A stretch of DNA of 12,977 nucleotides from the NCBI GenBank assembly GCA_030740135.1, contig JASLXW010000059.1, positions 1 to 12,977 on the forward strand. The letters are read 5' to 3'. Under the pieces are notes generated by a model that saw only the letters and a program-made list of their open reading frames with translations, ran no database searches and was not told where the DNA came from. The DNA is from Nitrospinota bacterium. Lineage in GTDB: Bacteria > UBA8248 > JACPRG01. Positions 1 through 7,348 of this stretch are shown here, piece by piece. The position numbers and the translations under genes were made by a program. Each line of letters opens with the position of its first letter. Within the stretch, counting starts at the first letter, position 1.

Positions 1-2
1 CT

Positions 3-332
3 CCCGGAACCCGGGGCGGGCGACTCGTTTACACATCGGGACAGGTGGCTTGGGATGACAACGGCGCCCTGGTGGGCGTGGGCGACGTGCGCGCCCAGAC
101 GGCGCAAGTTCTCAGAAACGTCGAATCCGTCCTGGCGGAGGGCGGCGCCGCGATGACGGACGTCCTCAAGTGTAATGTGTTCCTGCCGGACATCCGCCAT
201 TTCCAGGAGATGAACGAGGAGTTCGCCCGGGCCTTCCCCAAGGCCCCGCCGGCCCGCACAACCGTCCAGGCTGTCCTGGCGGAGCCGGAGATGCTCGTCG
301 AGATCGAGGCGATCGCGTATCTGGAGGAATAG
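3..332 (+). CDS. RidA family (YjgF/YER057c/UK114) enamine/imine deaminase, 5' end missing
   Basis: The reading frame is open from base 3 to the stop at 330-332, so the true start lies off the left edge; about 109 residues are visible, close to a whole ~125-residue RidA. Visible family marks are VYTSGQV near the start, the Gln-Thr/Asn-Val-Glu helix of the trimer core, PARTTVQ (its Arg matches the ligand-carboxylate-binding Arg of RidA) and the C-terminal EIEAIA block. Known RidA proteins are cytosolic trimers that hydrolyse reactive 2-aminoacrylate and other enamines/imines to ketoacids and ammonia; other YjgF subfamilies act in specific catabolic pathways. The GTG at 45 is not the start, because conserved family sequence continues upstream of it. 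The gene converges on an amino-acid importer and guanidino-hydrolase cluster, so a scavenging role there is plausible but inferred. The subfamily cannot be settled without the N-terminus. Confidence 0.9.
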   Translation, partial: PGTRGGRLVYTSGQVAWDDNGALVGVGDVRAQTAQVLRNVESVLAEGGAAMTDVLKCNVFLPDIRHFQEMNEEFARAFPKAPPARTTVQAVLAEPEMLVEIEAIAYLEE

Positions 333-404
333 GCGGCTCCCCTGCCTTCCCCGGTCCCGCTCTCGCGGGGAATGGCCGGCGGCAGCCGCAAACCGGACTG
401 AAAG

Positions 405-447
405 CGCCGCGGCCCCCTCCGGATTGGAAGGGGAGGGGGTCGCGGCG
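405..447. terminator. Strong GC-rich hairpin between convergent genes, probable terminator
   Basis: Arms 405-420 and 432-447 form a 16-bp stem with a single G·U pair and an 11-nt loop. It lies 73 bp past the RidA stop and 26 bp past the stop of the leftward solute-binding gene. On the leftward strand the stem is followed by a short CTTTC stretch; on the rightward strand there is no T-run. It therefore best fits termination of the leftward transporter operon, perhaps acting weakly in both directions. Confidence 0.5.
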
Positions 448-472
448 GGAAGTCGCCCTGTCACGCCTTACG

Positions 473-1288
473 CTAAAACGCCAAGTCGTTCCTCCAGGGC
501 GCTTTGTACTTCTTCGCCAGCTCCATAAGCTTTCCGCTGGAGATGAGCTGGTTGATGGCGGTGTTGACGAAGAACAGGATGTCGAGGTCTTCCTTGTTCA
601 CGGCCCAGGCGACCATGTTCTTGCTGTAAATCCTACCGCCCAGCGCCGACTCGATGCCTGACTGGGTCTCTATTGCGTGGTTGGCTGCGATGGAGTCGCC
701 GACGGAGATGTCCACCTTTCCCGTCACGATCAGGAGCATCGTCATATCTTCCGTCTTAACGATGCGCAGCTTGGCCTTGGGGGCGACCTTTTTGACCCAC
801 GCCAAATCACCGGTCCCCGCGGTGACGCCGATGGTGATGTTGGGATTGTTCAGGTCCTCTGGGGTTTTGAACCGGGTATCTCCCTTTTTCACCACGGCCT
901 TGTACCCAAGGAGATAGAGCGGGCGGCTGAAGTTCACGACCAAAGCACGCGTCATCTTGGAGTAGGTGGAGGCGATTGAAACGTCAATCTGTCGGGACTG
1001 GAGCCCCGCGATAAACGTGGCCCAGGCAAACTCCTTGAACACGCACTTGACCTTGATCGTCTCACAGATGTACCTGGCGGCCTCCACAAAGATTCCTTTG
1101 TACTTGCCCGTCTTGGGGTCCTTGATGACGTCTGTGGAGAAAGGGACGACGCCGAGGTTGAACACCCCCGCCTTTTTGATGTCGCTCATCGTTTTCGCGA
1201 CAACGGGTGTCGCCGTCAAGGCCGCCAATGCCACAACGACGAACAGGACCGACAAAACACGACCGATTCTTCGAGCTTTTGAAATCAT
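473..1288 (-). CDS. Amino-acid ABC transporter, periplasmic solute-binding protein (SBP family 3)
   Basis: A 271-residue protein of usual length for the family. I chose the ATG at 1288 because AGGAGGGG sits 6 nt upstream and the protein then begins with a classic signal peptide: MISKARRIGR, a hydrophobic core, and a V-V-A cleavage site after about residue 31. A longer frame reaching 1396 adds sequence unlike a secretion signal. After the signal the type-2 periplasmic-binding fold follows: GVFNLGVVPF opens lobe 1; the S-T-Y-S-K-M-T-R-A block ending in NFSRP holds the Arg that in this family binds the ligand alpha-carboxylate; VDISVGDS holds the Asp that usually binds the alpha-amino group. An alpha-amino acid ligand is therefore expected. 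The gene is last in the cluster, 108 bp after the ATPase stop, with its own strong ribosome site, which fits the higher expression usual for binding proteins. Ligand identity (arginine or a relative) is inferred from the nearby guanidino-hydrolase gene. Confidence 0.93.
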   Translation of the reverse strand: MISKARRIGRVLSVLFVVVALAALTATPVVAKTMSDIKKAGVFNLGVVPFSTDVIKDPKTGKYKGIFVEAARYICETIKVKCVFKEFAWATFIAGLQSRQIDVSIASTYSKMTRALVVNFSRPLYLLGYKAVVKKGDTRFKTPEDLNNPNITIGVTAGTGDLAWVKKVAPKAKLRIVKTEDMTMLLIVTGKVDISVGDSIAANHAIETQSGIESALGGRIYSKNMVAWAVNKEDLDILFFVNTAINQLISSGKLMELAKKYKAPWRNDLAF

Positions 1289-1396
1289 GGTTCCCCTCCT
1301 TATCCTTTCCATGGACTCTCGTCCGTTGCATCCCCATGACCGGTGAAAAGACCTTCCTGCCCAGCGGTTGAAGCCGATCCCCTCAACCCCAGCCAA

Positions 1397-2179
1397 TCAG
1401 AACTCCTCGTGGGTGACCAGTGAAAGGAATTCCCGCGTCCGAATCTCTTTAGGGCTCTTCAAGACCTTCTCCGGCGGTCCCTCCTCGATGATCACTCCTT
1501 CGTCCATGAACACGACCCGGTCCGCCACCTTGGCGGCAAACCCCATTTCGTGGGTCACGACCAGCATCGTCATCCCCTCTTCAGCAAGCTGCTTCATCAC
1601 GCTCAGGACCTCCGTTACCAGCTCGGGGTCCAGGGCCGAGGTGACCTCGTCGAAGAGCATGATTTGAGGTTTCATGGCCAACGCCCGGGCGATGCCCACG
1701 CGCTGCTGCTGTCCGCCCGATAGGCGCGAGGGATATTCCTCGCGCTTGTCGGTCAACCCCACCTTGGCGAGCAGCTCATCGGCGACTGCCTCGGCTTCGG
1801 ACCTCGGAAGCTTCTTCACCAGCCGGAGGGCCTCGATGATGTTGCCCACGACGGAGCGATGGGGCCAGAGGTTGAACTGCTGGAACACCATCCCCACCTT
1901 CGTCTGGACCCTGCGCAGGGCGGCGCCCTTCACCCGGTCCAGGCGGCCGTTTTGCTCCACCCGGCCCAGCAGATCGCCCTCCAGGTAGATCCGGCCCTCG
2001 AAGTCTTCCTCCAGGTAGGCGACGCACCGCAGCAAGGTGCTCTTCCCGGAGCCGGAAGGCCCGATGATGCAGAGCACCTCCCCCCGGCCCACTTCCAGGT
2101 TCACCCCCCGCAGGACCTTCAGCGACCCGAAGCGCTTGTGCAGGTCAAGCAGCCGGACGACGGGGTCTCCCGTGGTCAT
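1397..2179 (-). CDS. Amino-acid ABC transporter ATP-binding protein (GlnQ/HisP/ArtP type)
   Basis: A 260-residue cytoplasmic ATPase that powers the importer. In order: Walker [10 protein letters not shown] (residues 40-48), Q-loop in [13 protein letters not shown] (~96-107), ABC signature LSGGQQQR (153-160), Walker B IMLFDE (173-178), D-loop SALDPE, and the switch His in VVTHEMGF (His210). All catalytic positions are present; the residue after the Walker B Glu is Val where Pro is commonest ([10 protein letters not shown]), a harmless variant. The ATG at 2179 is 3 bp after the permease stop, with AAAGG about 9 nt upstream inside the end of the permease gene, so the two are translationally coupled. 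With the neighbouring permease and binding protein it forms a complete polar amino-acid uptake system. Confidence 0.96.
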   Translation of the reverse strand: MTTGDPVVRLLDLHKRFGSLKVLRGVNLEVGRGEVLCIIGPSGSGKSTLLRCVAYLEEDFEGRIYLEGDLLGRVEQNGRLDRVKGAALRRVQTKVGMVFQQFNLWPHRSVVGNIIEALRLVKKLPRSEAEAVADELLAKVGLTDKREEYPSRLSGGQQQRVGIARALAMKPQIMLFDEVTSALDPELVTEVLSVMKQLAEEGMTMLVVTHEMGFAAKVADRVVFMDEGVIIEEGPPEKVLKSPKEIRTREFLSLVTHEEF

Positions 2180-2182
2180 CGT

Positions 2183-2845
2183 TTACACCTTTCGCGCAAA
2201 GTAGACCTCCGCCCGCCGGGCGCCGAAGGCCACCGGGAAAATCAGCACAAAGTAGACGATTCCCAGGACGGTGTACATCTCAAGCGGCCGGAAGTTGTTC
2301 ATGATGACGTTGTCGACCGAGTGGAGCAGCTCGTAGACGCCGATCACCGACGCCAGGGCGGTGAGCTTCAGGATGTCGGCGAAGTTGTTGACCAGGGGTG
2401 GGAGCATCCGGCGGAAGGCCTGGGGGAGGATGATCCTGCGCATGATCTGGGCGTAGGTCATCCCCACGACCTTGGCCGCATCCACCTGTCCTTTGTCGAC
2501 AGACACGATCCCCGCCCGGAAGATCTCGGCTACATAGGCGGACATGTGGATGGATATCGCCAGGACGCAAGACCAGAAAGCCGTCAGCTTAAGGCCCACC
2601 AGGATCGGGAAGCAATAGTAGATCCAGACGATCTGCACCAGAAGGGGGGTGTCCCGAAGAAGCTCAATGTACCAGGAGGCGGGATACGCGATGAGCCGGT
2701 TTTTGCTCTGTCGCGCAATGCCCACCATCAGCCCCAACGCCAGGGAGAAGACCACCGAGTACAGGCTGAGGCCCACCGTGATGATCGCTCCGTTCAGGTA
2801 CACCACCCGGTATTCCCAGACGGTATGGAAGTTCCAGTCGTACAC
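2183..2845 (-). CDS. Amino-acid ABC transporter permease (HisM/GlnP family)
   Basis: Inner-membrane permease of the polar amino-acid uptake family. Hydrophobic helices are visible at AIITVGLSLYSVVFSL, SWYIELLRDTPLLVQIVWIYY, LTAFWSCVLAISIHMS and near the C-terminus (TVLGIVYFVLIFPVAF). The cytoplasmic EAA loop that docks the ATPase reads AAKVVGMTYAQIMRRI followed by ILPQAFRRMLPP. I prefer the GTG start at 2845: GGGGAGG lies 5 nt upstream and the protein then opens with YDWNF..VW.YR, the usual start of this family. An ATG at 2926 gives a 27-residue extension with no good ribosome site and no family similarity that I recognise. Only one permease is present, so a homodimer is expected unless a second partner is encoded elsewhere. 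Confidence 0.93.
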   Translation of the reverse strand: MYDWNFHTVWEYRVVYLNGAIITVGLSLYSVVFSLALGLMVGIARQSKNRLIAYPASWYIELLRDTPLLVQIVWIYYCFPILVGLKLTAFWSCVLAISIHMSAYVAEIFRAGIVSVDKGQVDAAKVVGMTYAQIMRRIILPQAFRRMLPPLVNNFADILKLTALASVIGVYELLHSVDNVIMNNFRPLEMYTVLGIVYFVLIFPVAFGARRAEVYFARKV

Positions 2846-2972
2846 GACAGCCTCCCCGTTGCGGACCGCTTTCGCGCCGTCCAACGGTTCCGTCCGGCCG
2901 GGTTCATGCGGGGCCGACAGAACCATGCCGTGAGCGCCCCGCTCTTTTCACTGTCCGGCCCAAGGTCGGGGG

Positions 2973-3371
2973 TCAGTCCTCCAGGCCCGGGCCGGGGTCG
3001 CGGAGAAGCTGGCCGGTGATGCAACTGACGCCGTTGACGCCGCCGTGCTGAATCCCCTCGGTGTCGATGGCGACGACCTCCACCCCCGCCCGCTCGACGC
3101 GCCGGATGGTCTCGACCGCGCCCTTGGGCATGATGACCTTGCCGGGCTCGAGGAGCACCAGGTTGGCCGGGGCGTACTTCTGCTGCTCGTCCGCCGGAAT
3201 CTCGATGAGCTCGAACCCCTTCGAACGAAGCCACTTGTACGTCTCGTAGTCGAGCTGGTTCGGGAAGATGACGGCCTTACGCAGGTCGATGACCCCGAAG
3301 AACATGTCGATGTGGAACTCGCCCCCCGACTCGAAGGAGTCCATGATGGTGGTGGCCCGGGCGGCGTGCAT
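2973..3371 (-). CDS. Arginine deiminase/amidinotransferase-fold hydrolase, C-terminal part (after frameshift)
   Basis: This frame carries the catalytic C-terminal half of a guanidino-group-modifying enzyme (the superfamily of arginine deiminase, DDAH and amidinotransferase). Visible marks: FHIDMFF with the catalytic His (LHLD in many relatives); PANLVLLEPGKV, typical of the beta-alpha repeat; and GGVNGVSCIT near the end, whose Cys corresponds to the nucleophilic Cys of GGGGVHCMT-type motifs. It has no credible start of its own: the ATG at 3371 has no ribosome site, and the conserved fold needs the preceding blade units found in the next frame upstream. It is best read as the 3' part of the gene starting at 4026, disrupted near 3372-3390. 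Superfamily placement is firm; the exact substrate is not known. Confidence 0.8.
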   Translation of the reverse strand: MHAARATTIMDSFESGGEFHIDMFFGVIDLRKAVIFPNQLDYETYKWLRSKGFELIEIPADEQQKYAPANLVLLEPGKVIMPKGAVETIRRVERAGVEVVAIDTEGIQHGGVNGVSCITGQLLRDPGPGLED

Positions 3372-4026
3372 CTCTTTGACCCTCCCGGTTCGCCGAGTTG
3401 GAGAGCATGGTGAGCATCACGTCCTCGGCCACGTTGTAGAGCTCGCCGGTCTCGAAGATGCCGTTGCCGCAGACGGTGTAGATGATCGGGCAGCCGATCC
3501 GGGCCAGGAACCGCTGCATCTCCCGCTCGACCCCGCGCTTGAAGGAGCCGTGGCCGAACCTGGACTGGATGGCCCCGCCCCGGACGACGCGGATGTCGCC
3601 CGCGATGAACAGCTTGCGCATGGGGCCGTAGGCCCCCATCACGTCCTCGAACTCGAACAGGTGCACCTCGACCCCGCAATCCCGCAGGGTCTGGGCATAG
3701 GCCTCGTGGTGCCTGCACAAAAGGTCCAGGTCGATCTTCGCCGCGTGGCGCAGGAGGAAGAAGGTCGGGTCTTTCGCCCAGAGGGGATCCGTCTCGTGTT
3801 CGGTGGGCGCGACCAGGGCGACCTCGCGGAGCCGGCCGATGCCCTGGCTCCCCCAGCGCTTCCCCCAGATGCGGGGAAGCTCATCCAGGTAGCTGAACTG
3901 TTCCAGGACTTCCGTTCGGGGGGGCTTGCCGGGCTCGTAATCCGGGTAGTTCTCCAGGGGGTAGTCTTCAAGACGGCCCTCCCAGGTGGTTTTCTCCCCT
4001 TCAGCGGTGAGTCCCGAAATTTCCAT
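3277..4026 (-). CDS. Arginine deiminase/amidinotransferase-fold hydrolase, N-terminal part (frameshifted)
   Basis: The ATG at 4026 is preceded by AAGGAG 10 nt upstream. The first ~216 residues are coherent: IGRLREVALVAPTE near residues 63-76 is the first-blade motif of the superfamily, GNGIFETGELYNVAEDV (187-203) matches the acidic FExGD-type active-site block, and SNSANREG (209-216) matches the S.RTN.EG substrate loop. After Gly216 (codon 3379-3381) the frame runs into 33 residues of unrelated arginine/histidine-rich sequence and stops at 3277, while the expected continuation with catalytic His and Cys is in the +1 frame. As read, this product lacks both catalytic residues and should be inactive. 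It lies 251 bp downstream of uvrA and directly upstream of an amino-acid importer, so the intact gene would probably hydrolyse an imported guanidino amino acid (arginine, methylarginine or similar; inferred). Confidence 0.8.
   Translation of the reverse strand: MEISGLTAEGEKTTWEGRLEDYPLENYPDYEPGKPPRTEVLEQFSYLDELPRIWGKRWGSQGIGRLREVALVAPTEHETDPLWAKDPTFFLLRHAAKIDLDLLCRHHEAYAQTLRDCGVEVHLFEFEDVMGAYGPMRKLFIAGDIRVVRGGAIQSRFGHGSFKRGVEREMQRFLARIGCPIIYTVCGNGIFETGELYNVAEDVMLTMLSNSANREGQRDARRPGHHHHGLLRVGGRVPHRHVLRGHRPA
3372..3390 (-). other. Frameshift site within the amidinotransferase-fold gene
   Basis: Family similarity leaves the upstream frame at SNSANREG and resumes in the +1 frame at KEMHAARATT. 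Joining them needs loss of one nucleotide or gain of two (or a slightly larger indel) around GGGAGGGTCAAAGAG on the leftward strand. I see no obvious slippery heptamer or stop codon on the coding strand that would suggest programmed frameshifting. Confidence 0.75.
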
Positions 4027-4172
4027 CGGTTCGCTACTCCTTGCTTGGGATGGTCGAGGATGGGGCGCTCCCGCTGCCGGCCGCACCCTTTTGGCGGCTT
4101 CCCGAGACCCTGACGTTTGCGGTCCGGCGGTGAGGCCCGCCACAGACTGTCATGTGCTTTTTGGTAATTCCC

Positions 4173-4201
4173 AGGCTAGCAAAGAACCCGAACGCAATCA
4201 A
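4173..4201 (-). promoter_or_regulatory. Possible sigma-70-type promoter for the hydrolase-importer cluster
   Basis: On the leftward strand TTGATT (-35-like, 4 of 6 matches) and TAGCCT (-10-like, 3 of 6) are separated by exactly 17 bp, about 150 bp upstream of the ATG at 4026. The match is weak and unsupported by other evidence. The rest of the 4027-4277 gap holds nothing else I can name. Confidence 0.22.
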
Positions 4202-4250
4202 CCGGCCCGGGTTCATGCAAGGACGAACGAGCGCGCGGTTTCACTGATTC

Positions 4251-4272
4251 GCGCAACCCCGCGGGGGTGCGC
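4251..4272 (-). terminator. Short hairpin just after the uvrA stop, weak terminator candidate
   Basis: GCGCAACCCC and GGGGTGCGC pair as 9 bp with one bulged base and a GCG loop, starting 6 bp past the uvrA stop codon. No T-run follows on the leftward strand, so intrinsic termination would be weak. Confidence 0.3.
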
Positions 4273-4277
4273 CGGGT

Positions 4278-7145
4278 TCAAGCTCCCCGCTTTTCGGTCA
4301 AGTCCCCGGGTGCGGCGAGCACCCTTCGCAGGAACCTGCCGGTCTCGGACCCGGGGACCTCGGCGACCTCCTCGGGCGCGCCCACGGCGATGACCTCCCC
4401 CCCCTCGTCGCCCCCTTCGGGTCCCAGGTCGATGATGTGATCGGCCGTTTTGATCACCTCCAGGTTGTGCTCGATGACGACGACCGTGTTCCCGGCGTCG
4501 GTCAGCCGGTGGAGGACGTCGAGAAGCTTCTTCACATCGGCGAAGTGGAGCCCCGTCGTGGGCTCGTCCAGGATGTAGAGCGTCCGGCCCGTGGCCCGCT
4601 TGCCGAGCTCGCGGGAGAGCTTCACGCGCTGGGCCTCGCCTCCCGAGAGCGTTGTGGCCGACTGCCCCAGCCGGACGTATCCCAGCCCCACGTCGGCCAG
4701 GGTCTGAAGCTTGTTGCGCACGGAGGGGACGTTCTCGAAGAACTCGAGCGCCTGGTCCACCGTCATGTCCAGGACGTCGGCGATGGACTGCCCCTTGTAG
4801 CGGACCTCGAGGGTCTCGCGGTTGAAGCGCCTGCTCTTGCACACCTGACAGGAAACGTACAGGTCCGGCAGGAAGTGCATCTCCACCCTGATCAGGCCGT
4901 CCCCCTGGCACGCCTCGCACCGCCCGCCCTTGATGTTAAAACTGAACCGGCCGGGCTTGTACCCCCGCTTGCGGGCCTCGGGGACCCGGGCGAACAGGTC
5001 GCGGATGAAGGTGAACACCCCCGTGTACGTGGCCGGGTTGCTCCGGGGGGTCCGGCCGATGGGGGACTGATCGATCTCGATCACCTTGTCGATGTGTTCG
5101 AGGCCCTCGATGCCCCGGTGCCGGCCGGGCCGGTCCGTGCTCCGGTAGAGCTTCTGGGCCAGGGCCTTGTAGAGGATCTCCGTGACGAGCGTGCTCTTTC
5201 CCGAGCCCGAGACCCCCGTGACGCACGTGAACACCCCCAGGGGGAAATGGATGTCCAGGGACTTCAGGTTGTTCTCGGCGGCCCCGAGGACGGAGAGGGT
5301 CCGGCCGTCCTGAATTCTCCGGAACCCCGGAACGGGGATGCGCTGTGCGCCGGAGAGGTACTGGCCTGTCAGGGAGTGGGGGTTGGCCTTGACCTCCGCG
5401 GGCGTTCCCCGGGCCACCACGTGGCCGCCGTTCAACCCCGCCGCCGGGCCCAGGTCCAGGACGAAGTCGGCGGAGAGGATCGTCTCCTCGTCATGCTCGA
5501 CGACGATGACCGTGTTTCCGAGATCGCGCAGCCGGAGGAGGGTGTCGAGGAGCCTGCGGTTGTCCCGCTGGTGAAGGCCGATGCTGGGCTCGTCCAGGAT
5601 GTAGAGCACGCCCACCAGGCTGGCCCCCACCTGTGTGGCCAGGCGGATGCGCTGCGCCTCGCCCCCGGCCAGGGTGGCCGCCCGGCGGTCCAGCGTCAAA
5701 TAGTCCAGCCCGACCCGGGAGAGGAACTCCAGCCGGTCGGTGATCTCCCGGTGGATGCGTTCGGCGATCTTCATCTCGTGGGGGGACCATTGCAGGTTTT
5801 CGAAAAAGCGCTTCGCTTCTTTGATCGAAAGCGCCGCCACCGCCCCGATGCCCCGGCCCCCGACGAGGACGGCGCGGCTTTCCGGCTTCAGGCGATGCCC
5901 GTCGCAGGCGGCGCAGGGCTGGAGCGTCATGTAGGACTCGATCGCTCGCCGGACTTCCGGCGAGCTGGTCTCGTGATAGCGGTGCTCCAGCATCGCGACG
6001 ACGCCGTCGAAAGGCCTGCGGAACCGACGCCGTCTCCGGTCGAACTCGTTGCGGAACTCGATCGCCTCCTCCCCGGTCCCTTCGAGAAGGGCCCGCCGGA
6101 ACCGGGCGGACAATTTGTCGAACGGGGCGTCCAGGTCGGCGCCGTAATGCTTCGCCAACGCCTCCAGCACCCGGACGTACGGGGCCGACGTCTTCTCGGC
6201 CCAAGGCCGGACGGCCCCCCGCCGAAGGGAGAGCGACTTGTCGGGAACGATGAGGTCCGGGTCCACGTGGGGCAGGAACCCCAGGCCCCCGCACGCCTCG
6301 CACGCCCCGTAGGGGCTGTTGAAGGAGAACATCCGCGGCGCGAGTTCCGGAAAGCCGATGCCGCAGTCGGGGCAGGCGAACTTCTCGCTGAAGAGGATCT
6401 CCTCGCCCGCCGGCCCGTCCGCCTCTTTCCCCACGGACAGGATGGCAAGGCCGTCGGTCAGGCGCAGGGCGGTTTCGAGCGAATCCGCCAGGCGGCTCTC
6501 CACCCCTTTGCTCAGGACCAGCCGGTCCACCACGATATCGATGTCGTGCTTGAAGCTCTTTTTGAGCCGGACGGGCTCGGCGAGGTCCACCATCCGGCCG
6601 TCCACGCGCGCGCGCACGAAGCCCCGGCGGGCGATGTCGGCCAGCTCTTTGCGGTACTCCCCCTTCCGCCCCCGGACGATGGGCGCCAGGATCCGTACCC
6701 GGGTCTCGGGCGGCAGGGCCAGGGTTTGGTCCACCATCTGTTGGATGGTCTGGGAGGCGATGGGGCGGCCGCATTGGTGACAGTGCGGCCGGCCGACGCG
6801 GGCGTACAGGAGCCGGAGGTGGTCGTAGATCTCGGTGACCGTCCCGACGGTGGATCTCGGGTTCTTGCTCGTCGTCTTTTGCTCGATGGAGATGGCCGGC
6901 GAGAGGCCCTCGATGGAGTCCACGTCCGGTTTGTCCATCTGTTCCAGGAACTGCCGGGCGTAGGCGGAGAGGGATTCGACGTAGCGGCGTTGGCCCTCGG
7001 CATAGAGGGTGTCGAAGGCGAGGGAGGACTTTCCCGAGCCGCTGATCCCCGTGATGACGATGAGCCGGTCCCTGGGGATCTCGACCGTGACGTTCTTGAG
7101 GTTGTTCTCGCGGGCGCCCTTGATGACGATGTTGCGATGGGCCAT
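4278..7145 (-). CDS. uvrA: Excinuclease ABC subunit A (UvrA)
   Basis: A full-length 955-residue UvrA, the damage-sensing ATPase of nucleotide excision repair; a UvrA dimer loads UvrB at lesions. Both ABC modules are intact: Walker [10 protein letters not shown] (33-41) and GVSGSGKST (644-652); signatures LAGGEAQR (492-499) and LSGGEAQR (833-840); Walker B/DEP at [12 protein letters not shown] and [12 protein letters not shown]. Zinc-binding cysteines are C258/C261/C282/C285 in the insertion domain and C743/C746/C766/C769 (CEAC..CQVC), the C-terminal zinc finger needed for DNA binding. The [19 protein letters not shown] block follows the first Walker A as usual. The ATG at 7145 begins the canonical [18 protein letters not shown] start; the ribosome site (GAGGA, 11 nt upstream) is poor. 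It is monocistronic on the evidence of the aquaporin terminator just upstream and a candidate promoter at 7252-7257. Confidence 0.99.
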   Translation of the reverse strand: MAHRNIVIKGARENNLKNVTVEIPRDRLIVITGISGSGKSSLAFDTLYAEGQRRYVESLSAYARQFLEQMDKPDVDSIEGLSPAISIEQKTTSKNPRSTVGTVTEIYDHLRLLYARVGRPHCHQCGRPIASQTIQQMVDQTLALPPETRVRILAPIVRGRKGEYRKELADIARRGFVRARVDGRMVDLAEPVRLKKSFKHDIDIVVDRLVLSKGVESRLADSLETALRLTDGLAILSVGKEADGPAGEEILFSEKFACPDCGIGFPELAPRMFSFNSPYGACEACGGLGFLPHVDPDLIVPDKSLSLRRGAVRPWAEKTSAPYVRVLEALAKHYGADLDAPFDKLSARFRRALLEGTGEEAIEFRNEFDRRRRRFRRPFDGVVAMLEHRYHETSSPEVRRAIESYMTLQPCAACDGHRLKPESRAVLVGGRGIGAVAALSIKEAKRFFENLQWSPHEMKIAERIHREITDRLEFLSRVGLDYLTLDRRAATLAGGEAQRIRLATQVGASLVGVLYILDEPSIGLHQRDNRRLLDTLLRLRDLGNTVIVVEHDEETILSADFVLDLGPAAGLNGGHVVARGTPAEVKANPHSLTGQYLSGAQRIPVPGFRRIQDGRTLSVLGAAENNLKSLDIHFPLGVFTCVTGVSGSGKSTLVTEILYKALAQKLYRSTDRPGRHRGIEGLEHIDKVIEIDQSPIGRTPRSNPATYTGVFTFIRDLFARVPEARKRGYKPGRFSFNIKGGRCEACQGDGLIRVEMHFLPDLYVSCQVCKSRRFNRETLEVRYKGQSIADVLDMTVDQALEFFENVPSVRNKLQTLADVGLGYVRLGQSATTLSGGEAQRVKLSRELGKRATGRTLYILDEPTTGLHFADVKKLLDVLHRLTDAGNTVVVIEHNLEVIKTADHIIDLGPEGGDEGGEVIAVGAPEEVAEVPGSETGRFLRRVLAAPGDLTEKRGA

Positions 7146-7227
7146 GGGATGGAAGGTCCTCGGGTGCTCGCATCAGGGTGGACAGGCGGGGAAGGCCCCC
7201 TGAAGGCGGCATGTCTTTTCCGCTCCC

Positions 7228-7257
7228 CCTGTCGCGTTCCTGTCACGTCTCAATATA
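7228..7257 (-). promoter_or_regulatory. Candidate uvrA promoter (-10) with adjacent direct repeat
   Basis: On the leftward strand TATATT (5 of 6 to the -10 consensus) lies at 7257-7252, with no good -35. Immediately downstream, at the expected transcription start, GACAGG occurs twice (7244-7239 and 7233-7228) with an 11-bp period, about one helical turn. The position, between the aquaporin terminator and the uvrA ATG, suits a uvrA promoter with an operator. It does not match the CTGT-N8-ACAG or GAAC-N4-GTTC LexA boxes. Confidence 0.35.
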
Positions 7258-7297
7258 AGCGGCGCCGGCGGGGAGTGGAAGTGAAACGCCCCGAATC

Positions 7298-7324
7298 AAA
7301 AAGCGGGGTTCCGAAGAACCCCGC
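7298..7324 (-). terminator. Intrinsic terminator of the aquaporin gene
   Basis: On the leftward strand a perfect 9-bp stem GCGGGGTTC/GAACCCCGC closes a UUCG loop, giving the very stable C(UUCG)G tetraloop, followed directly by TTTTT. It starts 25 bp after the aquaporin stop codon. This is a textbook Rho-independent terminator and separates aquaporin transcription from uvrA. Confidence 0.93.
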
Positions 7325-7348
7325 CGTGCGTTGTGGAACGAATAATTC

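Noticed and set aside
1366..1388. GGTTGA/TCAACC inverted repeat between the ATPase and binding-protein genes
   Set aside because: A 6-bp stem with an 11-nt loop and no T-run is too weak to call a terminator or an mRNA processing site.
1859..3019. A 386-codon rightward open frame over the ABC ATPase and permease genes
   Set aside because: Its His/Pro/Asp/Gln-rich composition is typical of antisense translation; the sense genes have full sets of motifs.
3372..3382. CTTTGAC, the exact core of the prfB programmed +1 frameshift signal, at the very site of the amidinotransferase-gene break
   Set aside because: It is on the rightward strand while the gene is read leftward; on the coding strand there is no in-frame stop or slippery CTT, so the match is coincidental.
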